Shown piece by piece: positions 26,301-41,300 of a stretch of 64,000 bases of DNA. The position numbers and the translations under genes are program-made. The stretch lies in the NCBI GenBank assembly GCA_024401295.1, contig JAKSLG010000010.1, forward strand, positions 1 to 64,000, written 5' to 3'. The notes under the pieces are model-generated. The model ran no database searches, was not told where the DNA came from, and saw only the letters and a program-made list of their open reading frames with translations. The first letter of the stretch is position 1. Each line of letters starts with the position of its first letter. Source of the stretch: Bacteroidales bacterium (GTDB lineage Bacteria; Bacteroidota; Bacteroidia; Bacteroidales; Marinilabiliaceae).

Positions 26301-29300
26301 CTCCTTCGACAACTTACACTTCTCAGTCGCAGTCGAGATTTCCCATGCAAGGATATTCTCGCCCGGATCGAGGTCGTAAACGTAGTTGTCGATGAACTTA
26401 GCCGAACCACTGCGAACACGCCATGCACCCGTACCATAAGATGGTGAATTAGGGTTGAGCTGGATTGTTCCGTCGCAAGTCTGCAAAGTTCCACAGATAT
26501 TATCTACGCCACATGGCCATGGCTCATCAGCGCTGTCATTTGTAATCGAAACAGTATCGGTGCTTGAACAGATGCCGTTCGAGATCTGATATACAAATGT
26601 ATTCTTACCCTGCTTGAGGTTCACCACATGAGCGAGCTGCTTCTTGTCTTCGCCTGCAGGGAATTCACCGCCACCAGAGATGAGCCACCAGCTTGGCTTG
26701 CTCTCAACTGTATTGAAATGTACACTTTGGCCGTTGACCATAACATCCTTATTGAGGTTATATGGCAACTCCTTAGGCTTATTACCCTGCAAATCGTATT
26801 CCGACTCACAATCGACAACATCTGCGCCTGCAAATGCATCGGTTACAGACATATTCCAGATGCTGACCTCATCAACAGAGACATTCTCGTTGTATGTGAT
26901 CTTCCACTGGAGGATATTCTCGCCCTTGTCGAGGTTGCGAACCTTTGTACGAGGGTTGTGTGGATCATCGAATGAACCGCCACCCTTGATGACACTCCAC
27001 TGACCGATACCATTGAATGGACCGTTTGCAGCAAGCGTATAAGTATCGCCGCAGAGGTTATAGACGTCGTCGCCGGCATTTGCATCGGTTACGCTACCAC
27101 GACTGATCTTGACCTCGCTCGAAATCTTACATTCGCCATTTGTCACGAGCCAACGGAATGTGTTGGTTCCTGTTGCAATATTCGTTACAGGAGCCTCAGG
27201 ATTGTGCTTGTCGCCATCTGCAATCTTACCGCCACCACTCACGAGGAACCAAGTACCAGTACCGAAGCCTGGAGCAACGGCAACTGCCTTCATCTTCGTA
27301 TCGCTCTGGGATGCTGCAAGAAGCTGATTATCACCAGCGAAGTTTGCAACATCTTCCTTCATGAGTTTTGGTATGTCGTTGCGAACGACAACAGTATCGT
27401 ATGACGTACATCCGTTCTGGCTTGCAGACCAGATGAAGTAGTTGTCGCCATAGCTCAAACCGCCGACTGCAGTCTTTGGATTTTCTGGTTCCGCAATTGT
27501 TGCAGTACCTCTACCGCTCACAAGCATCCACTCACCGCTGAGAGGCGTGCGTGCATTGAGCTGAGTATATGTCTCGCAGACTGGGAAGTCGTCGCCGGCA
27601 TCCACCTCGAATGCTCCATTGAATACGGTTACATCAGCATGGCTTTCGCATCCGCCATCCTTCGAAACGATGGTGAATCTCAAGATGTTTTCGCCACGAT
27701 CGAAGTTGCGAGCCGCAGTTGTCAACGAATTTCTGTCGTCATAGTCGGCATAACCCTTAATCGTGTTCCACCTGCCTGTTTCATACAATGGATTGATGCT
27801 TCGGCCCTGCTCAGCTGCATTATGAGCCAAAACGACATCCTCAGTTTCACAATATGTATACTTGAACTGCGTAATCACATAATTTGCATCCGTAACCTGA
27901 TTATTGGTTATGTTCACCTCGGCACGGCTTTCGCAGCTCTCGTTGCTGATAACCCAGACGAATGTCTGCTTGCCACGTCCAAGGTCATAAACCTTAGTCA
28001 CATTCGACGAAGCATCTTCGAACTTGCCTACTGAGCCTGGTGCGAGTTCCCAGTGGCCGACCTGTGTGCCAACGGCACGCGTTGCATGCAATTCATAAGT
28101 GCCGTCGCATGTCGAGTCGTCCTTGCCTGCACGGAGCGTCAGTTTCGCATTATAGATGTTGACTGTCACGCTACGTGAGCATGTTCCATGTTCGATTGTA
28201 TAGCGGAACATATTCTCGCCTTCGCTGAGGTTCTTGACAGTAATCGTGGTACCGGTTCCGGTAACATCTGCGCCACCAGTCAAGCGTTCCCACTTAGATT
28301 TCTGGATAGCCGCTCCATCAACGAGGTTTGGCGTATTACCCTCGAGAACGATCGAGAAGTTTGCATCATCAGGACAAACGACGTAGCGATACTCAACCTC
28401 CTGGTCTGTGATATCCTCAGAAACATTTGTTCCCTCCTTGATCTTGACGATAGGATCGTCAGGCTGAGTATTGTTGATAATCACCTCAGGTGAAGACGAT
28501 TCACAGTTATTATTGTTGATTGTCCAGACGAGCTTAGTGATACCCTGCTTGAGTTCACTTATCTTAGTGCGATAATATGTCGCATTCTCGATCTTGCCCC
28601 TACCCTCGCCAGGAACAATTGTCCAGACTCCTGTACATCCATCTGGCAAGCTTGTACCCGAAATCTGTGTCTCGCCATCACATACGACATCTGAAACGGC
28701 ACGTGCAGTCACGTTCAACTTGTTGTTGCGGACAACGAGCTGGTCAGACAATTCGCAACCTGTTACGGTATTTGTAACTGTCCAGACGAATACGTTTTCA
28801 CCCTGAGTCAAGTCACGGACCCAAGTCTTAGCCGATGTCGGATTGTCGATTGACGATCCACCAACGAGACGAGTCCACTTGCCGCTTTCGTTAGCAGCGA
28901 GACTGCTGAACGGCTCAATCTCGTATTCAGTGCCGCAAACATCGATGTCGTCGCCGGCAATCACATTTGGCAATGGATTAACCTCGACATTTATCGGTGT
29001 TGACCATTCGCCATAGCCACAATTGTTGACACCACGAACGCGGACAATGCCAGTCAAACGGCTCATCGTTGGAGCGATGTTGACAACGAGTGTTGAAGTC
29101 TCCTCACCGAAGTCAATAATGAATCCTGTTGGGAGATCCCACTCATAGCGTGTTGCATTCTTGATTGTCGGAACCTTAATGGTTATGTTCTTCTGATCCT
29201 GGCAGAAGAGATATGTTCCGGCTGCATTAGTTCTGCCCGGAGTTATCGTGCCATCGCTCATCTGGCTTCCAAGTTCAACGGCGCCTGGGTCGGCAGGCAA

Positions 29301-32300
29301 CTGACTTGCATAGACGAGCTTCTCACGCCATTCACTTTCGCCACAATCATTCACAGAACGAACGCGGATCACACCCTGCTCGAACTTCTTGCCGATATTG
29401 AGTGTCACGGTATTCGAACCGCCACCTGCTGCAACCACGATGAGTGGATTGCCATCAGCATCCTTAGGAAGATCCCATTCATAGCTCTTGGCATTTGCAA
29501 CAGGCTCAACCATATAGACAACAGACATCTGACCCTGGCAAACGACATCATCGCCGAGGACCTTCTCCGGCATATCCGGCATCTCCTTGACTGCGATAGT
29601 CACATTGCCATCGAGAACGACAGGTTCGCAGCTGTTATTGTCTTTGAGCGTATAGAGCGTATAGACAGTCGTTACAGTTGGCTCAACATCAAACTTGTAG
29701 TTATAGTCGAAGTTGTTGCCATTGACTGTTATCTGCTGTGGCGTTGCCAAGATGTCTGCAGCCTCAATATTGAGCGTCTGCGACAACTGACGGCCATTTT
29801 CTATCGATGCGATATATGTCAACGCATATGGAGCAGTTCCACCCGAAATATTCGCATAAATCGTAGCCTTATCACCTTCGCATATTGTCGTATTTCCGAC
29901 CATTGCGATGCTTGGCAACTCATTGACTGTGAACTTAGCCTCACCACGCATGTCTGTTGCAACAGATGGATCTGCAGAGCAGTTAGTGTCGTCAACAGAT
30001 ACAACAGTGAGCGTAATGTCGCCAGTCTTCGTCGGAGTATAGTCAAACACATAAGGAGTTGCTGTTATGCCCTCAATTGTGTACTTGTCTGTGCCATCAC
30101 TCAAGACTACATTCCAGCTTGGTGTAGAACTTTGAGATGTGAGATCAATTGTTGCCTGAACAGTCGAACCAAGGCAAACGACATCATCGCCATGGATATA
30201 TGCCGTTGGACGCTTGCGTACTTCAACGACAACCGGACGTTCATCGACTGTTCCTCGCTTGCAATCTGCATCGCCACCGGCCGCATAGACTTTTACAAGA
30301 CGGAATGTCGATGTCTCATAAACAGCATCCGGACCAAAGACATCCTTCATGTTGATTGTCAGAGGTGTTGTCTTGTTGAGTTTCACCTCCTTGTTGAATT
30401 CATCGCCCTCCTTATCATCCTTGCGGATTACAACGGCAAGATCTTCCTGCTTAGCGAAATCCCAATTAGAAACGACGAGCTTCAGCTGAGCATCATCACC
30501 CTGACATACATAGAAGTCATCGCTCTGATCCATTCTCGACAACTCGACATGTGCCTCAGGCTGACGTATCTCGATTGTGTCGCTTATGAAGCAGTCTGTT
30601 GCCATATCGAATCGGCCATCGGCATTGCTGTCATCGATAACCGTAATCTTATATACACCAGCCTTGACTGCCGAATAAGCGAATGTGCCGTTGAACTCAT
30701 CATCATTCTCGTACTTCGACTTGTAGTAACCATCTGGACCTGAAACAACAACTCGATATTTATTGTCTGGCTTATTACCGCCTGTCACATCGAGAGTGAA
30801 CAGACCTGTTGACTGGCCATAGCATTCAATGTTATGAGTCTTGACATTGCTGCTCCAGTTCTTCTCAAGTTTCAGAGGTGCAGGCTCAGTTATCGTCGCA
30901 TTGCCAGTCCATGAATTACCATTTGCATCACGTACTTCAATCGTGTATGCACCTGGTTCAAGACCTGTCACGTTGAGTGAGCTTGCGTTGTATATCTGAC
31001 CGACAACTTCGCCGGCTCCATTGCGGCAATAGATTGTGTATGGAGTGACACCACCTGTCACATCGACATCGATCTCGCCATTATTGCTGCCGTAGCATGG
31101 CAATACGTTTGTAGGCTTGATTGTCGCGCCAAGTACTTCGCCAGGCTCGCTGACGTGAATCTTAACGATTTCTGTCTCGCAACCATTCTCGTCAGTAACC
31201 TTGACTCTATAGTTACCCTTCACAAGACCAACGATATGGCTCATATTGTGGTTAGCTGTCATTTCCTGGTCGTCATCATCGTACCAGTCATATTGATAGC
31301 TTCCTGTACCGCCACTTACCTTGATTGTGATTTCACCATTTGAACCGCCATGGGCCTGAACATCAATCACAGAGACAACCTCTGCTGTGAGCTTCTGGAC
31401 AGGTTCCTTGACTTCAATTTCGTTAGATACAATCTTGCAGCCCTTAGCATCTGTCACAACCAACTGGTAAACACCAGCCTTGAGGCCTGTAATCCTGCCA
31501 TTCTCGTAGTCGGTTGCTCCACCTGTCTCGCCGCTCCACTGATATGTGTATGCAGGGATGCCACCAGTTACTGTCACTTCGATTTCACCAGTCTTTTCTC
31601 CCTTACAATCAATGTCCTTTATTTCGACATTTCTTATTTCGAGTGGATATTCAGCACCATTGACGGTGAACTCCTTAAGCACTTCGCAGCCGAGAACGAT
31701 ATCGGTAATCTTCACGGTGTAGCTGCCTCTTGAGAGGGCATTCTGATCGCGTTCTGTAGGCTTGAGCGTAGAGCATGCACCCGTCCAGAAGTATTCATAT
31801 TTGCCAGAGCCGCCACGTACGTCGAGCTTGATAGCACCGCTATTCTCGCCTGCGCACTTAACTTCCGTGATGTATTCAGTCACCTTTATCTCAGTCTGGC
31901 GATCGACAACAATGCCTCCTGGCCAGCCCATATCGGCTTCTGTTATCTGACAATCTCTATTCTTGTCCTTAACGGTCACATGATATGTGCCGGCAATCAA
32001 ACCATCCTGACTGCCAATTGTTGGATTCAAGCCACAACCATCCTGGTTGTCACCCTCGAATGTCCATTCATATTCATATTCACCAGAACCGCCACGTACA
32101 GCGAGATCGATCGAGCCATTGTTCTGGCCATCACAAGTCTCCTGGTGTGGAACGGCCGTTGCACGAAGTGGAGTGAAGAATTCATGTGTTACAGTCACAG
32201 CGCATCCGCTTCGACCTGCCGAAGCATCCTTCACGGTAACTGTGTACAATCCGTTGGCCTTGCTTGTCAAGCCTGTTGCCTCCATCTTGTCGGCAGAGAG

Positions 32301-35300
32301 CGTACGATGTTCACCCGACCATGTGATTGTGTACAATGCGCTCGCTGTCTCGAATTCGCCTGCTGTTGCTGCTGGGATAACTTGACCATTGTTGTCAAGC
32401 TTATACTTCCAACCGCCACTAACGTCAATCTTCAATGCGCCACCTTCGCCGTTGCAGTCAACATCTGTAACATCAACAAATTCAACCTTCAACTCCTCTG
32501 GTTCGAGGACGTAGAATGTTGCCTCCTTCTTAGCACCGTTAGCATCCGTTACGATGACTGTATATGTACCACGATCGAGGTCTTTGATGTTTTGAGTTGT
32601 TGCGCCATTGTTCCATGCGTATGTGTATGGAGCAACGCCACCTTCGACAGTTGCACGGATCAAACCATTCTTCTGACCGAAGCATGTGACATGGCTTACA
32701 GCGCCTGTTATCTTGATCTCGGTAGGCTCTTCAATCTTGAACTTCCTGGTTATCGTGCATGTGTTTGCACCAAGATTCCTGTCAATGACAACAACCTCAT
32801 ATTCACCGGCCTTCAAGCCTGATATGTTAGCCTTGTCAGATTTGAAGTTATCTGGGCCAGTCCAACTGTATTTATAGTAACCGGAACCGCCTGTTACGCT
32901 CACATCGATTGCGCCTTGCAAGCTTCCGTTCGATGTCACGTGTGTCACGTTGCCTACGATTGCCAATGGATATGGCACTTCGATTGTCGAAACAACCTCG
33001 CAGTCATTTGCATCACGAACAACGAATGTATATTCACCACCATCGTCAACCGTCATGGTCATGACTTCGACGTCTGATGTCGATGCTGCTGCATCCTTGG
33101 CAAGCAAGAGACTTGTAGATGTTCCATTGACAACATATCTGTAAAGGTTGCCTGTCGTGAACTTAGCGCCATTGCTAACCTTGACTGTCAGCTTATGCTG
33201 ATAGTTTGCCGGATCACAATTGACAATATCGTCAGACAACTCTACATTGAGCTGCATTGGAGCAGGCTTAACCGTGAATGTTTCAGTTATCGCACATTCG
33301 CTGACAGGATCGCTCACCTTCAAGATGTATGTTCCTGGAGCGAGATCACTCAATGCGCGTTCGTTAGACTGCATATTGTTGCCTGTCCACTTGAAGACGA
33401 GGTTCGAATCGTCATCAATACCGCTAACCACAACATTCGTTATCGCACCGTTGGCAGCGCCGAAACACTGCTCATCTGTCACAGCCGCAGTTACCGACAT
33501 CACGATTTCGTTAGTCAGAACGATCTCTTCGCTCGTGATGTTGCAATGACGGCTGTCATCTTCGTCTGTTGCAGTTACTCGATATGTGCCCTCACCAAGC
33601 GATGTAAGGTTCTTGGCCGTGATGCCGAGATTTTCCCATGTACCATCGTCTTTGAGCTTCTCCCACATATATGTCACATTGCCGATATTGCCGCTAACCG
33701 TTGTGATTATCGATCCGTTCTTTATGCCGTTGCATGTAGGATCCTGCTTGACATAGCTTACATGCAGATTCGAGAGCGAGAAGCTTTCTGTGAGCATACA
33801 AGCGTATGGTGTTGTCGAATTCTTATCGCGGACTGTGATCGTGTAGTCGCCCTCAGGCAAATCTTGGAATGTATATTCCGGATCTGCACTTGTGAGTTCC
33901 TTCGTTTCACGGTTCGCACCTGTGAGTATCACCTCATAGTTCTGAACGCCTGCTACTTTTCGACCGCCTTCAACCCTAATCGTTGCTTCTCCATTGCCTA
34001 CGCAAGGGATCTGCGAGTCGAACGAAACGATCTTCAAGACTTCAGGCTCAACCATTTCGATGTCTGGATAGCCGTTGACCATTGCGAATACCGTGCATAC
34101 ACCATAGACATCTGTAACCTCGACACGATATGTGCCGGCTGCGAGATTATCGAATGTCACATTGCTTGCAAATACGTCTTCCATCACAGTTGCACCTGGA
34201 CGGTCGAGTATGTTGTAGCATCTTACTGTATAAGGTTTCTCGCCACCGCTGATTACAACACGAATCTTGCCACTCTCGTCGCCATTGCATGTCGTGATCT
34301 CCGATATCGTTGGCGTTACGATTATTGCCTCCGGCTCGGTTATCGTGAAGTCAACCTCCTTCTCGCAGTTCGTATCCGTATTGGTTATCTTCAGGTGATA
34401 GTTACCTGCATAGAGGTTCGTGATAGAATTTCCTGTTGCACTAGCAAATGAGTATGAAGTGTTTGCAGGAGCCGTATATGTCCAGTCATAAGAGACATTG
34501 CTTGCGCCCGAAACTCTAACCTCGATTTCACCTGTGTTCTGACCATAGCACTTCACATCGTTGTGGACAAGCTCTGTCACGATGATTTCATCGTATTCAA
34601 CCAATGTGATGTACTCTTCTGCATGACAGCCGTTTTGGTCCGTCACAGAGAATCTGTAGTTGCCAAGTGCAAGATCCGTATACTGATGTGTTGCGACGCC
34701 ATTAGCATCAACATTCTCGCGGATATGCGTATCGAGATTCTTCTGGAAGTCATAACCATCTGCAAATGGAGTTCCGCCAGAAACGGTGAGCGTCACATTC
34801 GTCTTGCCTGTGCCATAGCACATCATGTCTGGCACAACGCTGAATGTCAATGCATGCTCTGGTTGCGTAATCTCAATTGTTTCCTGATATTCGGCGCCCT
34901 TGCTGTCTGTTACGACAACGGTGTAGAAACCAGCCGCAAGATTATTGAGCAGATAGATACCACCTGCATAATCGCTCGTCTTGATGTTGTTATTCACCTT
35001 GATGATGAATGGAGCGGCACCATTGAAGACATGAACCTCAATGCGGCCCGTTGTCTCGCCATAGCACATCACATCATCGGTCTTGTCGATGCCGACATGC
35101 AAAGCGCCATTATCGTTGACATTGACTGTCTCGTGATACTCACAACCCTTCGTGTCTTTAACGATGAATGTGTAATCACCAACACCCAATCCGGAGATAT
35201 AATATGGATTTGATGTCGTAATTGGTGTCGATGCCGAAGTTATATCAGCATACTTGCCTTCATACCAAGTGATTGTATATTGAGGCACACCGCCGTTGAC

Positions 35301-38300
35301 AGACTTGATTGTGATTGCGCCTGTTTCATCGCCACTCTTTATGATGTGCGTTGGAACGGCCTCTGCAGTAATCTGCTCGTTCGTTGCCACCGTATAGCTG
35401 CGTGATACGCTGCAACCCCACTTGTCAGACACTGTCACATTATATGTGCCGGCAATCAAATGGTCGATTCTTGCGCCATCTTTCGAATCAAATGCGCCAG
35501 ACTCATGCTGCCACTTATATGTGTAGACGTTATCAGTAACAGAAGGATCTGCTGCATTTTGCGCTGTTCTGATAGGTGTTCCGCCGACTGCATGAACCTT
35601 GATTGCGCCCGTTGCATCGCCGAAGCAGTCAACATGGCCAAGTTCATCGAGTTCAACATCAAGGAATGTTGTAGAACCCTCGATGACTGCCGACGCTGTG
35701 GCAACACACTGGTTATCCATGTCTGTCACAACAACCTGATAGTGACCTACGCCAAGTGCTGTCTGATCTTTCTGGCCATTCACAATGCCATCGCCATCGC
35801 CATACCAAGCGTATGCATAGTTGCCCGAACCACCTTCTGGAGTGACAATAATCTGACCATCGTGATCGCCAAGACATGTCTCAACGCCATTTGTGATATG
35901 AACATTGAGCTGGGTCTCGTTGGTTACCTCAAAGTATTCAACCTTGTCGCATGTGCCAGTACTGCTATCCGACAAAGGATGCTGCAAATCAGTCACGGTC
36001 AACTTATAGAAGCCTGCGGACAGACCTGCCTGATAAGCTCCATTGTTGTCGTTTGCGCCCGAATTGTCGAGTGGCGTTGCCATCGTCGCATCGGTATATG
36101 CATCCCAATGGTAGCTGTAGTTGCCCGAACCACCGCTGACAACGACTGTTATCATACCGGTCTTTGCACCTGGACAACGGTTTGCAACAATCGTAGATTG
36201 ATCCTTCTCAATCTTGACTGGGTTGTTGAATGTGTATGAATGCGAAACGGTGCAACCGCCATCGCGACGAACATATACCCAATATGTACCGCTGGTGAGC
36301 TCATCGAGCTCGAACTGATCGTGTGGATCACGAGTCTGAACATTGCCACTTGCATCAACTGTTGCGCCAACGCCAGGGCCTGTCCAGAACCAGTGGACAC
36401 CGCCATCGCCTGTATTCGGAGTAACTGTATGGTCATCAAACTCAATCTTCAACTTACCATTTTCACCATTGCAATCGACATACTGGTCTGAAACGAGCTT
36501 GAATTCAAGCGATGAAGCCTCCTCGATTGTGACAAGGTCTTCCTCGCTACAGCCGTTTGCATCGGTAACAACAACGCTATACGTTCCTGCAGGGAGGTTA
36601 GAATATCTGTCAACCGTTGTTATCTCTGTCTTTGTGCCAAGATGCCATGTGTATGTGTATGGAGCAACGCCACCAACGACATCAACATTGATTCGGCCAT
36701 CTGAATAGCCATAGCATGATGTGCCTACCGGAGTTGCTGTGACTTGCAATCGGTCTGGCTCTGTTATCTCCCACTCTGCATAGTAGTTATGTCTGCATCC
36801 TGAGAAGTCTGAATTCTCCCAGTCTGTCACGATGAGTGCATATCTGCCTGCAGGAAGTTCCGAAGCCGTACGTGTCTCAAGAGGGTTGCCCGAACGGCTC
36901 AACTCATGACCTGTCGTTATCGTTGTCGGGTTGACATCTGAAGCTACAGAAGTCTTCAAGTTGTCGAGCTTATAAGAGCTGCTCAAAACATACCAACGAT
37001 ACTTATAATTGCCCATGCCCTTAGCGACAACAGGCTCTATCGAACCGTTTGTACCGAGGTTGCACGATACATTGTTGACAACAGCATCGATAGTCACAGC
37101 CGAATGAAGTTCCTCTGTCGACTTAGAAACCGTACAGAGGTTTGCATCTGTCACGTAGAGTGTATAGACGCCGCCTTCGCTGATGCCTGTTGCCTCGTAA
37201 TATGTCTCCGCATTCGTCGGATCTGTCGTATTCGGCATTCTGACATTGCCCTGACCTATCCAGCTATATGAATATGGAATGAGCGTCGTCGTCTTGCCAC
37301 CCTTGACACCTGGTTGCGTGCATGCTTCGTCCTTGTAGACTCTGATTACGCGCTGATCAACGTCGCAGATGCTGTGTCCTGCGACATCTGGTTCAACCTT
37401 CAGATAGAACTCTATCAGCTCTGCAGCCTTCACCTCCTCGGTATGTGTTGCCGAACAGCCACGCTCATCGGTCACCTTCAATGTATATGTGCCCGGACGG
37501 AGGTTCTTGATTTCGTGATCATCTGATGTGTCGTTGATGATGCCTGTCGGACCCGACCACTGATATGTCAACTTGGAATTCGTATCCATTGTTGTCACAA
37601 CTGGCTTGATAGAACCGTCATATACGTCGCCGTAGCAGCTCTGATCCTTCACCGTGAAGACGCCGAATGTGATATCCTGGCTATTGTCGAGCTGGAACTT
37701 CTCAACGACATAGTTTTCATAAGCGATGTCATATTCAACCTCTCTTCCGCCCTCGTCAATCTTGACTTTCGTCTTGTCGTCTGTGAGGTTAGAACTTTCA
37801 ATGTTGATGTAGTATTTAACACCAGCATTTTCGTAATATGCAACCTTGCCGCCCATCTTGTCTGTGCCGGCATCGGTAATCTTAACCTTATAGTAACCGA
37901 CTGGCAAGTTGGTGATTGTCAACTTATTGTTATATTCAGGAACAGGAGTTGCGTCTGCCACATCATCCAAGTTGAACCATGTTGCATTTGCGGTCTGATT
38001 TGGAGCATCAAATGGCTTGTAGTACCACTGGTACGACAATGTTCCACTATTACCTTCAACGTTGACAGATATCTTACCATCGGCAGCATTGCTTGAGCAT
38101 GAAGGATTCTCCTGATCGCTTGTCACCTTCAATCCTGTTATTGTGAAGTCGAGCTGCTGTGAGCAATATCCATCTGAGTTATAGTCGCTGACTGTCAAGT
38201 GATATACACCTGGCTTGAGATCGTTCCACTTGATCCAGTTGGTCTGACCTGCAGTCGTCTCTGTCGGTTCAACTGCCGAACCATCGGAGTTGTGGTCATA

Positions 38301-41300
38301 TACCATTGACTTCACAATTGATGTCTTATATGAAGCTGTACCCTCACCTGTCAATACGATCTGATAGTAACGGTAATACTGTGTCTTACCGCCAACCACG
38401 ATTTCATTACCATGTTCGTCAACAGACTTCTTTTCAACACCACCGGTGATGTGGAAATCGACTTCGCCATTGCCGCTTACTGTGTTCATCTGGAATCGGT
38501 CGAGGTTGATTGAGAGGGCACCCGGCTGAAGCACATCGACTTCGACATATGTACCATCTGTTGGGAAGTGGCATCCTGCAGCATCGACGACACGCAGACG
38601 ATAGAGACCCTGAGCGGCTCTCAGGTTCTGGAAGAGCAGATAACCATTCTGTGTCTCGTGAGTTGCATTCTCCTTACCATCGATGAATTCAACATAGTAT
38701 GGAGCAACACCACCAGTCACCTGAACCGAAATACGACCCGTCTCCGAATCCGTACATGATGTGATGTTGATTGGCGTTGCCTCAAGCTGCAATGGAGCCT
38801 TTGGCTGGTCAATCAAGAATGGGCCAAGGTCTTTCTCGCAGCTTCCCGATGTGACGTGTACCCAATACTTGCCTGCATCAACGCTGCTCAACACGCTTGA
38901 TGTTGACAATGCATTGATTGTATTGCCCTGAGCATCCTTTTCTATCGAGCTCTCATCCTGGCCCGTCACAGGATTAACTCTGTTCTTATACCATGCATAA
39001 CTGAAGACGTCGTTCTCTGCATCGGCAAGGATAATCTCGAGCGAGCTGAGTTCGTCGCCGTCTTCGCCCTGACGGAATGGCATCCATGTGAAGTCTGCCT
39101 TTGTCAAGTTGCTTCTGTATTCTGCATTGACAGCTGCTATTGCCTGTGTCGCCTCCGGAGAGTCAATATCCTCGATTGTCACCTTCGAGCCATCGGCCTT
39201 AGTGAGTGTGAGCGACTGACCCTTCTTCTTCTTCAATGCAGAGTTGTCGACAAATGTGTAGTCTGCAAAATTCTTGCTGTTTGCTGTGCACCATGCACGC
39301 ATATCCTGCTCATTTGTGATGATGATATTTCTATTATCCTGAGCAATATTTCCTGCGCCATCAACATAGTGCGACGTCGTTGCACGGTCGCTGAAGATAT
39401 AGTAGTTGCCATAGCATGCCACAGGTGTCGAAATGATCTTGTCAACCTTGATCTCGACAGGAACATATACAGAATGTGTCTGCTTACATCCGTTGTTGTC
39501 GGTAATTGTGACGTGATATGTGCCACCCTTCGAGAGGTTCTTGGCATCGCCGGCATACATCTGCAATGTAGTTCCGTCATGCAATGGGATCAACTCTTCA
39601 GCAGCGACCTTTGTCACAGGTGCAGCACCCGACCATGTATAGCGATATGGCGCTGTTCCGCCAAGCGGATTGACGCCTGTTGGCTGGCCACCTTCTGCCG
39701 TCAGAACTTTGATTACTCTGCTATATGTGTTTCCGCCGTCACCGCAGTTAACTGCTGCATAATCGCCCTTGAGAGTAAAGTCGAGCATCTTAGCCTCCTC
39801 AACAACGAGGCCTTCCTTAGTAATGCTACAGCCTTCTGCATCTGTAATCGTTACTGAGTATTCGCCTGGTGCGAGGTTTCTAACTGCAGCCTCAGTGCTT
39901 ATCTCGCCGTCAGAACCACTCCATGAGTATGAGTATTCTGCGTATGATGGCGCACCGTTGTTCAAGATTGTCACTGTGATGCTACCATCGTTTGCGCCAT
40001 AGCAACGCTCGGCAACAATTGATTCGATTACCGAAAGTTTCTTGGCGTATGTAAGTTCAATATTATGAACCGCCTGAGCCACAACGACTTCTGCGCCATT
40101 TGCTGCCTTGGCAATGTCATTCACGACAACCGTATAGCGACCGGCCTTCAGATAAGTGCCTGTTACGCCTGTCAGATAGAGCTTGTTCGCATTGGTCATA
40201 TCGTCATGCGATGCCTTCTCTGCTGCATTCGTATCATCAAAGCCTCGTACCTTGTAGAGACCGCCATCGCTGACAAGACGTGCCGATGGACTCTCGTTCT
40301 CGTTATAGAACCAATAGTACTCAAGTTTCTCGCCTGTTGCGCCAAGCACCTTCAACGAGATCGCACCATTGTTGAGCGCATCGCATGATGGATTTATAGA
40401 TTCATCAGTAACGACGAGCTGGCTAACGACAACATTGTCAGATGTCGCGCAGTTCGCAGGCAATGCGTTGAAGTCCTGGACAGTCAACTGATATGTTGCA
40501 GCCTTCAGGCCAGACACCTTGATTGTGCTGCCGTCGATACTTACTGTCTGAGTTGTCGTAGTCTCATCCTTGCTCCATATCCATGCTGATCCGTCATAGT
40601 GTGCATATACCGTGAATGTCTTATAGAAGCCCTCGGTTGTGAGGTTCACACTATAGCGGTGATACTTGCGATCGTAGTGCGGACTCGCAACGTCTTTATC
40701 GGTCTTCTCAACACCGCCATCGAGCTTGAATGTGACATAACCGCCATTAACTGTCTGGCCAAGTTCAACAGCACCCTTGAGCTCGCTGATTTCCAACGAC
40801 TCTGGACGCAGGATTGTGAGCGGAGCATAGTAGTCTTGCGTGAGTGAGCCACCGCTTGTTCTGACGCGTGCTGCACAACCGTTTGCATCGTTCACGGCAA
40901 TCTGATAGTTGATGCCGCTTGCTGAACCCGGAAGGTCGGTGAATGTATAGTCACCCGACTCTACATTAACGGTTATAGGATCGGCATTGACACCATAGAG
41001 ATATATCGTATATGGCGAAACGCCGCCATCCACGTGAACTGCAATCTTACCGCTTGGATCATCTGAACATCCAGCCTCATGCTGTGCTGTGGCCGTAAAG
41101 CCCAATTCATTTGGCTCAGTAACTACGAAACCATCCTTCTCGCCACCAAATATCTTTGAACATACCTTGCCATTTTCGATGCGCGATATCTTGACGAAGT
41201 ATGTGCCGGCTCCAATGTTCTCGAGCGATGATGTCGATGCAGTACTGTTTGTTGAAGTTTCAATCTTATGTGCATCGTCTGCAACACCCTTATACCATTC

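Noticed and set aside
33195-34451. Plus-strand open frame of 418 codons inside the giant gene
   Set aside because: It is antisense to a clear SprB-type repeat stretch, is full of Cys, Ile and His in no recognisable pattern, and mirrors codon bias of the real strand. The same holds for the many other plus-strand frames between 23,050 and 58,980.
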